Shown here: positions 24,908 to 34,108 of the stretch, piece by piece
Position numbering within the stretch: position 1 is the first letter of the stretch
Layout of the letters: every line of letters starts with the position of its first letter
NCBI GenBank assembly: GCA_963640855.1
Contig: CAVIAJ010000006.1
Coordinates: 1 to 64,000, forward strand
Reading direction: 5' to 3'
DNA length: 64,000 nucleotides
Origin: Methanarcanum sp963640855
GTDB lineage: Archaea > Thermoplasmatota > Thermoplasmata > Methanomassiliicoccales > Methanomethylophilaceae
The notes under the pieces: model-generated
Told to the model about the DNA's origin: nothing
Seen by the model: the letters and a program-made list of their open reading frames with translations, nothing else
Database searches by the model: none
Program-made: the position numbers and the translations under genes

Positions 24908-25783
24908 ATGGAATGCCGTGAAGAACAGCACATCATCGGTCACCTGACAACCGTAGGCATACTCGGGAACGTTATCTTATCGCTGTTCAAACTGTTCGCA
25001 GGACTCGTCGGCAATTCCGCCGCAATGATTTCCGATGCGATGCATTCGCTGTCGGATGTTCTCGCAACGGCAATCGCTTTCGTAGGTGCCAGAGCATCAA
25101 GAAAAGAAAACGATCACGAACATCCTTACGGACACGAACGTATCGAGTGCATAGCATCTCAGATACTTTCCGTGATTCTTGTCATCACCGCAGTCGGAAT
25201 AATGTATTCCGCGGTTCAGTCGATAATCAGCGGAGAGTACGAAAACAATGTACCTACGGTACTGCCTCTGATTGCCGCAGTGGTTTCCATCGTTGTCAAG
25301 GAAGGAATGTTCTGGTACACGATGCATTTCGCCAAAATTATCGACAGCGACGCATTCAGAGCGGATGCGTGGCACCACAGATCCGATGCACTGTCGTCGA
25401 TAGGTGCGTTAATCGGTATCGGATTGGCAATGATGGGTATTCCGATTGCGGATCCGATAGCCTGTATCATAATCGCCGCATTCATCCTCAAAGTCGCATG
25501 GGAGATTATGAACGATTCATACAGAAAGATGCTGGATACTTCATGCGACGATGAAACCGAAAACTGCATGAGAGTATCGATATGCACCGTTGACGGCGTA
25601 AAAAGCATAGATTCGATACACACAAGACTCTTCGGCAACAGAATTTATGTAGATGTCGAAATCGGAGTGGACGGAAATCTCACTGTAACTGAGGGACACC
25701 GTATCGCGGAAGCCGTACACAATCATATAGAAACAGAATATCCCAAAGTCAAGCATGTCATGGTTCATGTGAATCCGTTCTGA
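24908..25783 (+). CDS. Cation diffusion facilitator (Zn/Mn/Fe efflux)
   Basis: 291 residues: six transmembrane helices and a C-terminal cytoplasmic metallochaperone-like domain. The metal site is visible as MISDAMHSLSDV in helix 2 (Asp and His) and WHHRSDALSS in helix 5, with the interface motif HEHPYGHERIE between. The ATG at 24908 follows CTATATA (24878-24884) by 24-30 nt, which supports a leaderless mRNA; an upstream in-frame TTG is not needed. It exports divalent metal in exchange for H+. The exact metal is unknown. Confidence 0.92.
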   Translation: MECREEQHIIGHLTTVGILGNVILSLFKLFAGLVGNSAAMISDAMHSLSDVLATAIAFVGARASRKENDHEHPYGHERIECIASQILSVILVITAVGIMYSAVQSIISGEYENNVPTVLPLIAAVVSIVVKEGMFWYTMHFAKIIDSDAFRADAWHHRSDALSSIGALIGIGLAMMGIPIADPIACIIIAAFILKVAWEIMNDSYRKMLDTSCDDETENCMRVSICTVDGVKSIDSIHTRLFGNRIYVDVEIGVDGNLTVTEGHRIAEAVHNHIETEYPKVKHVMVHVNPF

Positions 25784-25826
25784 CACATCGTCGGTAATAT
25801 TCTAATCGTTGTTGCCGTTTCACCTT

Positions 25827-26516
25827 ATGATGCAGTCCGAGTACAGAATCAGATACACAGCGGAACAGTTGGACGATGCTCTGAAAAACGGTGCAATATC
25901 TGAAGAAATGTATAATGCCAACATAGAATCCGCAAGATTATTCTCAAAGAGAATGTCCGATGTGAATTCCATGCTGAATGAAGGAGCATACATTTTCTCA
26001 AGATCCCCTTCTGATCTGAAAGAAGATTTCGAACTCAGACTGATAAATCAGGATGTCTTCAATGCGGCATCCTGGTTCGGAACACTTAATCTCAGGAATC
26101 ACGGCGATTGCGGAATAATCTCGGTGAAACTCAGATTCAGTCTTATGGGGCTGAAAGTAGGCGGAAGATACGATACATTCGAATACATCCTCGACACGGA
26201 AGATTCTCAGATTTCGGACAGAAGATATTGTGTTCACGGAACACTCTTCGAAGGCTGCGGAAACTACAGAGCGCCCGATTCCGCAGATATCAGAACCGTA
26301 TCTCCCAGGATAACAAAACACATCGTCGATCTCATCTCCTGTCTCATCGAAGACGGTTCTCTGAAGAAAGATTATGTCGGAGCCGAAGGATTCGACTGCA
26401 CATTCTTTGACTTATACGTAAGAACAGAGGAAGGAAGCATCCACACCAAAGGTACCGATACGTATCCTCTGTTCCTGCGCTGTATCATGCTGATGATGTG
26501 TGCAACGGATTCGTGA
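25827..26516 (+). CDS. Unknown protein immediately upstream of the TerB/BrxD/helicase cassette
   Basis: 229 residues from ATG 25827 (a second ATG follows at once). The N-terminal 60 residues are helical and charged, and the rest is mixed (GIISVKLRFSLMGLKVGGRYDTFEYILDT; later a Cys-containing CVHGTLFEGCGNY). No membrane segment, nucleotide-binding motif or catalytic signature was found, and I do not recognise a family. A TATA-like TAATATTCTA at 25795-25804 fits a leaderless start. It ends 39 bp before the TerB-domain gene on the same strand, so it may be an accessory part of that system, but the inverted repeat and TATA in the gap suggest the two can be transcribed separately. Confidence 0.65.
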   Translation: MMQSEYRIRYTAEQLDDALKNGAISEEMYNANIESARLFSKRMSDVNSMLNEGAYIFSRSPSDLKEDFELRLINQDVFNAASWFGTLNLRNHGDCGIISVKLRFSLMGLKVGGRYDTFEYILDTEDSQISDRRYCVHGTLFEGCGNYRAPDSADIRTVSPRITKHIVDLISCLIEDGSLKKDYVGAEGFDCTFFDLYVRTEEGSIHTKGTDTYPLFLRCIMLMMCATDS

Positions 26517-26520
26517 TTAG

Positions 26521-26543
26521 GATACTATTTTATCGACAGTATC
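26521..26543 (+). promoter_or_regulatory. Inverted repeat over the promoter of the TerB/BrxD/helicase cassette
   Basis: Arms GATACT (26521-26526) and AGTATC (26538-26543) flank TATTTTATCGA, which contains the TATA-like ACTATTTTATC located 22-33 nt before the ATG at 26556. A protein bound to the repeat would block the promoter, so this is a candidate operator. The target of binding is unknown. Confidence 0.4.
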
Positions 26544-26555
26544 GGATGACGGTAC

Positions 26556-28718
26556 ATGCCCCGTAAATCGGATTTCTCTCCGCCGGACACTTCTTTTCCG
26601 GAAGATGTCGAAAAATACAGGAATGCAACTGCGGAGAAATGCGATTATGTCAAATCTTCCGAAATAATAAAAGGACTCAGACATGCAACACCTCCGGAGC
26701 TCAGTTATTATCTGTATTGGCGTTCCCAACTCAAAAAAGGAGAAGTGCCGGAGTTCGATACCGGATACGTATATGTGCGCCTGAGTGAGATGATTCTCGA
26801 CGGCGAACCCAAAGACAATGTCAGAGAGATGTCGCTGATTCTGAATTCGTCCTCACCGTACTCAGTCGAATACAGAATGACCGCACAGACCTTACTGAAA
26901 TACTGTCTGTATCGCGGGTTGGATATGAAAGGTTTGGATCTTCTCGATGAATACGCCGACATCGTTACGGGAGAATACGTCAGAGGCAATTTCGAACTCC
27001 TCGGCGTTAATGACATTATTTCTATCGGTAACAAACGCGAAGAACTGTACGATTTGGACGATACGGCTGCTTTCACCGTCTGCAGGGCACTGCATGCAAT
27101 CGACGAAAATATGATTGAAAGAACCGGAGTCGGCATGTCCGAAGCATTCGGACAGCCTTCCGCCAAAAGAATAACTCTGTTCGAAAATCTTATCTGGTAC
27201 ACCGAAGACGAATACATCCTTGAGTACCGCGACTACACCGCAGACAAAGAATTCATGAGGATTTTCCTCAACACCGCATTGTATGTCATTGCGCTGTTCG
27301 AAGACAGAAAAAAAGCAAAGAAATGTTCTTCGGCAGAGTTGTTGACGGACGATGAAAAAAGAATCATCGAACAGACAGTCTCGGGAGACATTCCCGAATT
27401 TACCCGCCGCAGTTACGGGCCGTGCTGTAAACTGCGCCCGGCTACACTCAATGATATTAATCTCATCGATCTGTCAAATCCGGATGAAGTACATCCTAAG
27501 CCGGATTACAGGAGCATTTTCTTCTTCTACTCCCGCCCGAGGAATATGGAAAAATTCCTCGAAGACGCGGAAACCTATGAAGATGTGTACCGCACAGACA
27601 TACGCGAATACTGCAGATATCCTCATGACGGACTGCGTAAACTGTCATCCCTGAGCAGAGAGCAGTTGGAATACTATCTGTTCTGGCGTACATTGGTCGC
27701 CGAAGGAAAGTATACGGACTGCGATGACGGCTATGTCTGGCACTATCTTTTCGAACTTGTGAATACGAATGATGACAAAGAATACGTGGCAGACCAGATG
27801 GTCAGACTCTACCGTGCATACAAATCGGAGTTGGTTCTCAATGAATACTGCGAATACGCAATCGCCAATGACATACCGTACGTAATTACCGAAACATCGA
27901 GAATCAATGCAATTGCCGGAAGTTACGCTCTTGACGGGATGTTTGACAGCGGTACCGCGGGACTGTCGGTTAATGCAATTATAAATATGTGTATGATTGA
28001 GGACTACAATGCGGAAAAATTCCGCAGTATCGACGGATGTGCCGATGTTGTCAACCGCTGCCTTGTAAAAATAAACAGACAGGAAGACATCAGAAAGAAA
28101 TACCGCATAAAGAACACAAAGGTCAAAATCAAATCATTCAGCATGGTTCGCATAAGATACAACGGCATACCTGAAAAAACAATAACGATTCACAATTACA
28201 TCAACAATTCCGAATTCCTGAAAAGTCTCCGTGTTCTTACCAGAGGAGTTGCCGTCGCCCTGAACGGTTCCAGGAAAATGAAACAGCTTGAAGCGTTCGG
28301 CATCAACTGCATTCCTGTGATCAATGAAGCAATCGAAGATATCAAAACCGAAGAACGGCTGAAACTCCGTAAAAAGATTGCAGAGAAAATATCACTCAGT
28401 GCTTCGTCAATCGAGAAAGCGGAGATCGATCTCAATTCCGTATCCGAGATGATGTCCGTTGAAGAGGAAGAGGAAAAATCGATGGAATTCATCGACAGGA
28501 ATGAAAACACCGAAACAGGATGGGGAGCATTCGGAAAGATGCTTGATGATAAATGCAAAGCATACCTTTCCGATATCTTCTCCGGTAAAAAGGTAAGAAA
28601 AAACACCAAAACCGAAGATATGATTAATTCGGCTTCTATGGACACAGTCGGAGATATTGTGGTGGAAAACGGATTAATCATTGAAGACTATGCCGACGAG
28701 TTAAGAGAGATACTATGA
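26556..28718 (+). CDS. Large protein with two TerB_N-like segments and a TerB_C-like end
   Basis: 720 residues, soluble. A TerB_N hallmark (a PELSYYLYWRSQLKKGE segment then TGYVYVRLSEMI) occurs at about residues 47-82 and again near 369-408 (EQLEYYLFWRTLVAEGKY with DGYVWHYLFELV), so the N-terminal domain seems duplicated. The end (about 590-720) is TerB_C-like: helical, Glu-rich, with INSASMDTVGDIVVENGLIIEDY. The metal-binding TerB core usually between TerB_N and TerB_C was not obvious. TerB_N/TerB_C proteins occur next to P-loop ATPases and helicases in predicted phage-defence or stress systems. The stop overlaps the next start (ATGA). Function is inferred from context only. Confidence 0.7.
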   Translation: MPRKSDFSPPDTSFPEDVEKYRNATAEKCDYVKSSEIIKGLRHATPPELSYYLYWRSQLKKGEVPEFDTGYVYVRLSEMILDGEPKDNVREMSLILNSSSPYSVEYRMTAQTLLKYCLYRGLDMKGLDLLDEYADIVTGEYVRGNFELLGVNDIISIGNKREELYDLDDTAAFTVCRALHAIDENMIERTGVGMSEAFGQPSAKRITLFENLIWYTEDEYILEYRDYTADKEFMRIFLNTALYVIALFEDRKKAKKCSSAELLTDDEKRIIEQTVSGDIPEFTRRSYGPCCKLRPATLNDINLIDLSNPDEVHPKPDYRSIFFFYSRPRNMEKFLEDAETYEDVYRTDIREYCRYPHDGLRKLSSLSREQLEYYLFWRTLVAEGKYTDCDDGYVWHYLFELVNTNDDKEYVADQMVRLYRAYKSELVLNEYCEYAIANDIPYVITETSRINAIAGSYALDGMFDSGTAGLSVNAIINMCMIEDYNAEKFRSIDGCADVVNRCLVKINRQEDIRKKYRIKNTKVKIKSFSMVRIRYNGIPEKTITIHNYINNSEFLKSLRVLTRGVAVALNGSRKMKQLEAFGINCIPVINEAIEDIKTEERLKLRKKIAEKISLSASSIEKAEIDLNSVSEMMSVEEEEEKSMEFIDRNENTETGWGAFGKMLDDKCKAYLSDIFSGKKVRKNTKTEDMINSASMDTVGDIVVENGLIIEDYADELREIL

Positions 28719-29989
28719 CGCCGCCGATACCCAAGAGGACACTTACCGTTTTGATGAACGCACTCTCATCCGGAGTTGTTCCGAGAAGAGGTCTCGAATA
28801 TATCGCAGTGGGAAGAAAGAAAGAGACGGAAACTTTTGTTTCCGACCTGGAAGACACTGCGGAAGGCGGCGGTGCGTTCAGATTCATTTCGGGAAGATTC
28901 GGCAACGGTAAAAGTTTCATGATCCAGATGGTCAGAAACTACGCTCTCGACAGAGGATTTGTGACGGTGGATGCGGATCTTGCCATGAACCGCAGACTTA
29001 CCGGTTCCAAGAAAGAAGGATTGAACACCTATATGGAACTGATCAAAAACCTCGCCGTCAAAACAAGACCCGACGGCGGTGCATTGGAATCCGTACTCAA
29101 TTCCGTTTCCGATGGTATTTCGGAAAAATTACAATCGAAAATCACAAAAGATGCCGTTTTCAAAGAACTCTGTAAAATGACCGAAAAGATGTCCGCAATG
29201 CAGCACTACCGCGATTTCATGAAGGCTGTGTCATCGTATTGTATTGATTACATCGAAGAAAAGGACGATGTTTCCGCGATGAGATGGTTCAAAGGAGAGT
29301 ACGATTCAAAAACAGACGCGAAAAGAGATTTGGGGATTTCTTTACTGATTAACGATGAAAATTGGTACGATATCATCAAACTCTGGACCGGTTTCTGTGT
29401 ATCCGCAGGATACAGAGGACTGATTATGTTCATTGACGAAGGCATCATTCTGTATAAACTGCAGAACAGACAGTCCCGTCAGAACAACTACGAACGTCTG
29501 CTGACAATGTTCAACGACATTATGCAGGGCAAATCATCTCACCTTTCGGTATACATCTGCGGAACACCCGAATTCATAGAAGATCAGGACAGAGGACTGT
29601 TCAGTTACGGTGCATTAAGGTCAAGACTTACAACAGGACGTTATGAAAACGGTTACGACAACTATCTCGGACCTGTTATCAATCTCAGACCTCTTACAAA
29701 CGAAGAATTGTTTGTATTGTTAAGAACAATCAAAAATCTCCACGAACAGAGGTATGAATATACTTCCGAAATGGACGATGCCATGACGGAAAAGTATCTC
29801 AAATCCGTAATTGCAAATTCGCCGTCACCGTCGTTACTGACTCCGAGAGAAGTCACAAGAGATTTGATCAGTTTATTGGATACTTTACATCAGAACCCGG
29901 AACTCCGCCTTGCGGATCTTATCGGAGGAAGAAAAGTAACGCCCGCAAAGGATCCGATCGATGATATCATCGAGGGACTCGAAGTATGA
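28715..29989 (+). CDS. BrxD-like P-loop ATPase (DUF2791-type)
   Basis: 424 residues with Walker A GRFGNGKS (60-67) and Walker B GLIMFIDE (235-242). The N-terminus PIPKRTLTVLMNALSSGVVPRRGLEYIAVGRKKE and the sensor-like LSVYICGTPEFIEDQDRGLFSYGALRSRL match the ATP-binding protein that in BREX type 2-like systems is called BrxD, and its length (about 430) agrees. It sits between the TerB-domain protein and a helicase with 4-nt overlaps on both sides, so all three are made together. I infer a DNA-linked ATPase of a defence or DNA-repair complex. No BREX methylase or PglZ gene is present here. Confidence 0.75.
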   Translation: MTPPIPKRTLTVLMNALSSGVVPRRGLEYIAVGRKKETETFVSDLEDTAEGGGAFRFISGRFGNGKSFMIQMVRNYALDRGFVTVDADLAMNRRLTGSKKEGLNTYMELIKNLAVKTRPDGGALESVLNSVSDGISEKLQSKITKDAVFKELCKMTEKMSAMQHYRDFMKAVSSYCIDYIEEKDDVSAMRWFKGEYDSKTDAKRDLGISLLINDENWYDIIKLWTGFCVSAGYRGLIMFIDEGIILYKLQNRQSRQNNYERLLTMFNDIMQGKSSHLSVYICGTPEFIEDQDRGLFSYGALRSRLTTGRYENGYDNYLGPVINLRPLTNEELFVLLRTIKNLHEQRYEYTSEMDDAMTEKYLKSVIANSPSPSLLTPREVTRDLISLLDTLHQNPELRLADLIGGRKVTPAKDPIDDIIEGLEV

Positions 29990-32124
29990 AGGATTACATC
30001 CAAATGATGCCCTGGTTCATTCAGGATTTCATCCATGACAGCAGATGGTCCGGACTCAGGGATATTCAGACAGGTGTCTTCGATGTATTCTACGGGAGCA
30101 AAGAACACATTCTGATATCGTCCGGTACATCATCGGGTAAGACGGAAGCGGCATTGTTTCCCGTTCTTACATCACTACATAATGAGCCTGTAAACACAGG
30201 GTTCGGTGCTGTTTATATCGGACCTACCAAAGCACTGATTGATGATCAGTTCGGAAGAATCGACAGAATCATCAGAGAAACAGGAATCAGAGTGACCGAA
30301 TGGCACGGAGATGTCGGGCAGAACAGAAAGAAAAGTGCACTGAAGGATGCCTCAGGCATCCTTCAGATCACTCCCGAATCTTTACAGAATCTCATCGTGA
30401 ATGAATATGACAGTATGAAAGAACTGTTCAGAGAGTTACGTTTCATTTTGATTGATGAAGTGCACATATTCTGCGGTTCGAGAAGAGGCTCACAGTTACT
30501 GTGCTGTCTTGAGACTTTGGAACGTGTATGCGGGTGCACTCCGAGAAGAATCGGACTCTCCGCAACAATTTCCGACATGAATCTTGCATGCAGATGGCTT
30601 TCCGCTTCCACAGGTGTTGAAACACATCCCGTTAAAGACGGCAGGAGAAAAAAATCCGTCATAACCGTAAGGTACAATCACTTCCCGCATACAGATTCCG
30701 GGATCAAAGAAAGATCCCGTGCAGTCACCGCCTACTACAGGCAGTTATTCAATGATACAGACGGTAAAAACTGTGTAGTTTTTGCAAACAGCAGATCCGT
30801 TGCGGAGACTGTATCTTCATCACTGAAGAAGGTAAAAGAAGCCCTCGGAGGTTCGAATGACATCTACGTCCATCACGGAAGTCTCTCAAAACCCATAAGA
30901 AAAGCCGCAGAGGAAGCACTTGCGGATCCTTCCAAAAAAGTCACCGTCGTATCAACATCCACGTTGGAATTGGGTGTCGATATAGGTTCCCTGGATCTTG
31001 TGGTGCAGTTGGAACCTCCGCACTCATGTTCGGGTCTGATGCAGAGAATGGGAAGGTCCGGAAGGCGCGATTCCCCTCAGAATCTCATTGTCTACTGCAA
31101 TGAAGATGAAGAAAAAGGGTGGAACAGATTCGACGGCATCCCTATGAATCTTGTCAAAGCCGTAGCCATGTGCAGTCTCATCTCGAAAGGTTGGGTGGAA
31201 CCCGGACATGAAGACCTGTTCCCTTACGGGTTGCTGTATCATCAGACTGCGGAATACATGAAATGCTTCGCGGGAGTACGGCTTTCCGACCTGAAAAAAG
31301 ACGTGCTGGGTATGTTTCCTTTCGCTTCGATAACCGAAAATGATTACAGAAAACTCCTCAGAGTCATGTCGGTAACAGGGCAGATACAGAGGATGGATGA
31401 CGGAACACTGATTATAGGGAAAGAAGGCGAAAAAACCGCATTCGGGCGTGATTTCTGTTCTGTCTTCACAGCTGAAAAAGAAATAGACATCAAATCCGAC
31501 GGAAAAACCATCGGCAGTGTGCAGAATATTCCGGAAATAGGTTCGTGTATTCAATTGGCGGGACATGTTTGGGAAATTGTATCGTTCGACAGTGCAAATA
31601 ATATCGCCGAAGTCAAACTCTCTGACGGTACTGCGACATCGTCATGGAAATCCGCATCCGTCGATATCGACCGTACGGTAATGAAAGAAATGAGGAACGT
31701 ACTCTCATGTACTGACAAATATCCTTTCCTCGATCGGAAAGGACAGGAACGTTTAGACTGTGCGAGATACGATGCGAAAGATATCCTCAGAACTTCGCAG
31801 AGAACCGAAAGAGGACTGATACTCCGTCCGTGGACAGGGACGAAGGAATTCGACACTCTCAGAAGAATAATTTCCGAAATGAGCGGTGTGAATTACATAA
31901 AATGCTTCCAACCGTATCAGATCAATATCACAGGAAATGTCACAATCGACGATGTCGTCTCGGAAATCAAATCATATTCCGATGACGATTTTATCTGTCT
32001 TCTCGACCCGTACGAAGACATCGAGGTAGGAAAGTACGATGATCAAATTCCCCGGGATCTGCAGGAGAAATGCTTCGCATCGATGAGATTGTCTTTGGAT
32101 CCGGATATGTTCCGATTGATCTGA
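29986..32124 (+). CDS. BrxHI/Lhr-like superfamily 2 DEAD/DEAH-box helicase
   Basis: 712 residues. All SF2 motifs are readable: Q-motif region GLRDIQ (Gln28), motif I SSGTSSGKTEA (45-55), Ia GPTKALIDDQF, II DEVH (157-160), III SAT (192-194), IV VVFANSRS, V STLELGVDIG and VI QRMGRSGRR (353-361). The order and the LEPPHSCSGLMQRMGRSGRRDS stretch resemble Lhr/YprA-type helicases, and a partner helicase of about 700 residues called BrxHI accompanies BrxD in BREX type 2-like loci. The last 300 residues have no assigned motif. It is the last gene of the coupled cassette, 41 bp from the tRNA-Ala 3' end. Confidence 0.85.
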   Translation: MKDYIQMMPWFIQDFIHDSRWSGLRDIQTGVFDVFYGSKEHILISSGTSSGKTEAALFPVLTSLHNEPVNTGFGAVYIGPTKALIDDQFGRIDRIIRETGIRVTEWHGDVGQNRKKSALKDASGILQITPESLQNLIVNEYDSMKELFRELRFILIDEVHIFCGSRRGSQLLCCLETLERVCGCTPRRIGLSATISDMNLACRWLSASTGVETHPVKDGRRKKSVITVRYNHFPHTDSGIKERSRAVTAYYRQLFNDTDGKNCVVFANSRSVAETVSSSLKKVKEALGGSNDIYVHHGSLSKPIRKAAEEALADPSKKVTVVSTSTLELGVDIGSLDLVVQLEPPHSCSGLMQRMGRSGRRDSPQNLIVYCNEDEEKGWNRFDGIPMNLVKAVAMCSLISKGWVEPGHEDLFPYGLLYHQTAEYMKCFAGVRLSDLKKDVLGMFPFASITENDYRKLLRVMSVTGQIQRMDDGTLIIGKEGEKTAFGRDFCSVFTAEKEIDIKSDGKTIGSVQNIPEIGSCIQLAGHVWEIVSFDSANNIAEVKLSDGTATSSWKSASVDIDRTVMKEMRNVLSCTDKYPFLDRKGQERLDCARYDAKDILRTSQRTERGLILRPWTGTKEFDTLRRIISEMSGVNYIKCFQPYQINITGNVTIDDVVSEIKSYSDDDFICLLDPYEDIEVGKYDDQIPRDLQEKCFASMRLSLDPDMFRLI

Positions 32125-32164
32125 TTAAAGCATCCGCTCGGAGAATTTCAGTTGTAAAAATGAG

Positions 32165-32237
32165 TGGACAGGGCGAGATTCGAACTCGCGACCTCTACAA
32201 TGCCAATGTAACGATCTTCCAACTGATCTACCTGCCC
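32165..32237 (-). tRNA. tRNA-Ala (anticodon GGC)
   Basis: Acceptor GGGCAGG/CCTGTCC contains the diagnostic G3-U70 wobble of tRNA-Ala. The anticodon loop TTGGCAT within the TTACA/TGTAG stem gives GGC. The T-arm is GCGAG-TTCGAAT-CTCGC; discriminator A, CCA not encoded. Its 3' end faces the TerB/BrxD/helicase cassette. I saw no duplicate of its 3' end at the left boundary. Confidence 0.94.
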
Positions 32238-32439
32238 AGTGGATAACACCTTGATATGATGGCTGTAATTAAACGTTTTGTTTCACACTGTCAAAGATCC
32301 CGACGGCATAATGTGAAATAACTTCAGACCGCCTTCATTAAAGCGAAGATCTCCTTTCCGGCTCTTTTCGGAAATCGAGCATTTTCTAAATTTCGAATGT
32401 GAGAAATGTTAATTTACAGGCTATGTAATCTGGAGGCTT

Positions 32440-34101
32440 ATGAAATATATTGCCGTGGTAGACTGCGGTTCTACGGGACAGATATACATCGAAGATATCG
32501 AAGAAATGGGGTACCGCCCATTAATTATATACACATATTACAATGCAGAGCATGCAGAATATTGGAAATCCAATGTTGATGCAATCAGCAGAATCTACAA
32601 AGACAGAGCCGATTTCATTCAGATGACTGAAAACGATACTGCGGAAGATGTTGTCGCACAGCTGAAAGGTCATGAGGTCATCTGTGCAGTTCCCGGTTCG
32701 GAGCACGGCGTACGCTTTGCAGACAAACTGAATGCCGCCCTCGGACTCAGAGGCAACAATCCGGAAACCACATATCTCCGCTGCACCAAGGCGGGGATGT
32801 ATGAAGCGCTCGGAAAGGCGGGCATCAGACGTATCGAATCGGCTGTCGTTAACTCCGAAGAGGATCTAAAGAAATTCTGGAACGACAATAAACTGACGAA
32901 AGCAGTTCTGAAATTCTCCGAAAGTGCGGGAACAGTCGGCCTGAAAATCTGTTCCGCCCTGGATGAGGCTGTTTCACATTACAGATATATGCTAACAACC
33001 TACAACATATGCGGTTTCAAATCACCGATTCTTATCCAGGAATACATCGGAGGTACGGAATATGTCGTAAACAGCATCAGTATCGACGGAAAACACAAAG
33101 TAACAGACATCTGGAGATATGAGAAAATCATTCAGGACGACGGAATACTGGTTTATGACAGAGGTGTTCTGGTGGACCGTCTCGTCCCCGGAATGCAGGA
33201 CATCATACAATACGATTACAAAGTCCTTGATGCCGTAGATATGAAGAACGGATTCTGTCATAATGAAATCAAAGTAGATGACAAAGGGCCTGTTCTTATC
33301 GAAACGAATGCAAGAGTCATGGGTGCAAAACTGACACGCGAATATCTTGACGAGATTTTCGGAAATCACATGACGGACATTACACTGAAAGCACTGATCC
33401 AACCGTCGTTCTTCTCCAATTTCTTGACGACTCCGTATCTTCCGCGTAAATTCGCTATGATGAAGCATTCCATCGTCCCGCAGGATGTGAAAGCCGATCT
33501 CGAACCCTTCTTCGAGCTCATAAAGCACCTGGATTCCTATAGAGAAATAACTTACTTCGGAAAACCTGGAGTGCAGGAATTCGTACGTACAGTCGATTTG
33601 CATACATCTCCTTTCTTCATTAAAATGGTCAACGAAGATTACGGCAAACTGATAAAAGACTACGAACTTGTCAGACTCCTGGAAGAACGCTACTTCAGCA
33701 TGCTGTTCTCCGTGAACAATGAAGTTGAAGGCGTGCCTCTGAAAACAGATGTTGAGAAGATTGTGAAAACTCTCCCGCCCATGCGTAAATTCGCATTGAT
33801 AGAGGACGATAAAACCACCGTCCTGCAGTACGGAGAAAAGACTCCTGCCGAAGGATGGGGAATCTACGACGGCGCAATTTTTGCCGTGTGCGGCACTTCC
33901 ACACTCACACAGCGTTTCCGTCAGATGATGGAATGTCTCAACCACATCAGAAAAGGAGGAATTGTCATCATCGTTCCCGAAGCATATCGTAATCTCCCTT
34001 ACGGAACGGTATGTGCAGAGGTTGTCATGACAATTATGGGATTCAGAGCGGATATTCCGCCTTCTGTCAGTAAAAACATCCTGTACGGAATAAAAAGATG
34101 A
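32440..34101 (+). CDS. ATP-grasp ligase, dipeptide/amino-acid-ligase-like, with a long C-terminal extension
   Basis: 553 residues. Residues 1-110 form a Rossmann-like preATP-grasp domain (KYIAVVDCGSTGQIYIEDIEEMGYRPLIIYTYY). ATP-grasp features follow: a lid Lys (Lys158 in KAVLKFSESAGTVG), ILIQEYIGGTEYVVNS (about 197-212) and the metal-binding IETNARVMG (287-295). This resembles BacD/L-amino-acid alpha-ligases, which join a carboxylate to an amine through an acylphosphate. The final 170 or so residues are extra and unassigned. A ribosome binding site (GGAGG) precedes the ATG. An MFS exporter starts 7 nt after the stop; the pair resembles bacilysin-type synthesis plus export. Confidence 0.78.
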   Translation: MKYIAVVDCGSTGQIYIEDIEEMGYRPLIIYTYYNAEHAEYWKSNVDAISRIYKDRADFIQMTENDTAEDVVAQLKGHEVICAVPGSEHGVRFADKLNAALGLRGNNPETTYLRCTKAGMYEALGKAGIRRIESAVVNSEEDLKKFWNDNKLTKAVLKFSESAGTVGLKICSALDEAVSHYRYMLTTYNICGFKSPILIQEYIGGTEYVVNSISIDGKHKVTDIWRYEKIIQDDGILVYDRGVLVDRLVPGMQDIIQYDYKVLDAVDMKNGFCHNEIKVDDKGPVLIETNARVMGAKLTREYLDEIFGNHMTDITLKALIQPSFFSNFLTTPYLPRKFAMMKHSIVPQDVKADLEPFFELIKHLDSYREITYFGKPGVQEFVRTVDLHTSPFFIKMVNEDYGKLIKDYELVRLLEERYFSMLFSVNNEVEGVPLKTDVEKIVKTLPPMRKFALIEDDKTTVLQYGEKTPAEGWGIYDGAIFAVCGTSTLTQRFRQMMECLNHIRKGGIVIIVPEAYRNLPYGTVCAEVVMTIMGFRADIPPSVSKNILYGIKR

Positions 34102-34108
34102 TTCTCTT

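Noticed and set aside
25784..32240. Integrated element bounded by a tRNA-Ala att duplication
   Set aside because: No copy of the tRNA-Ala 3' end was seen at the left boundary and there is no integrase gene.
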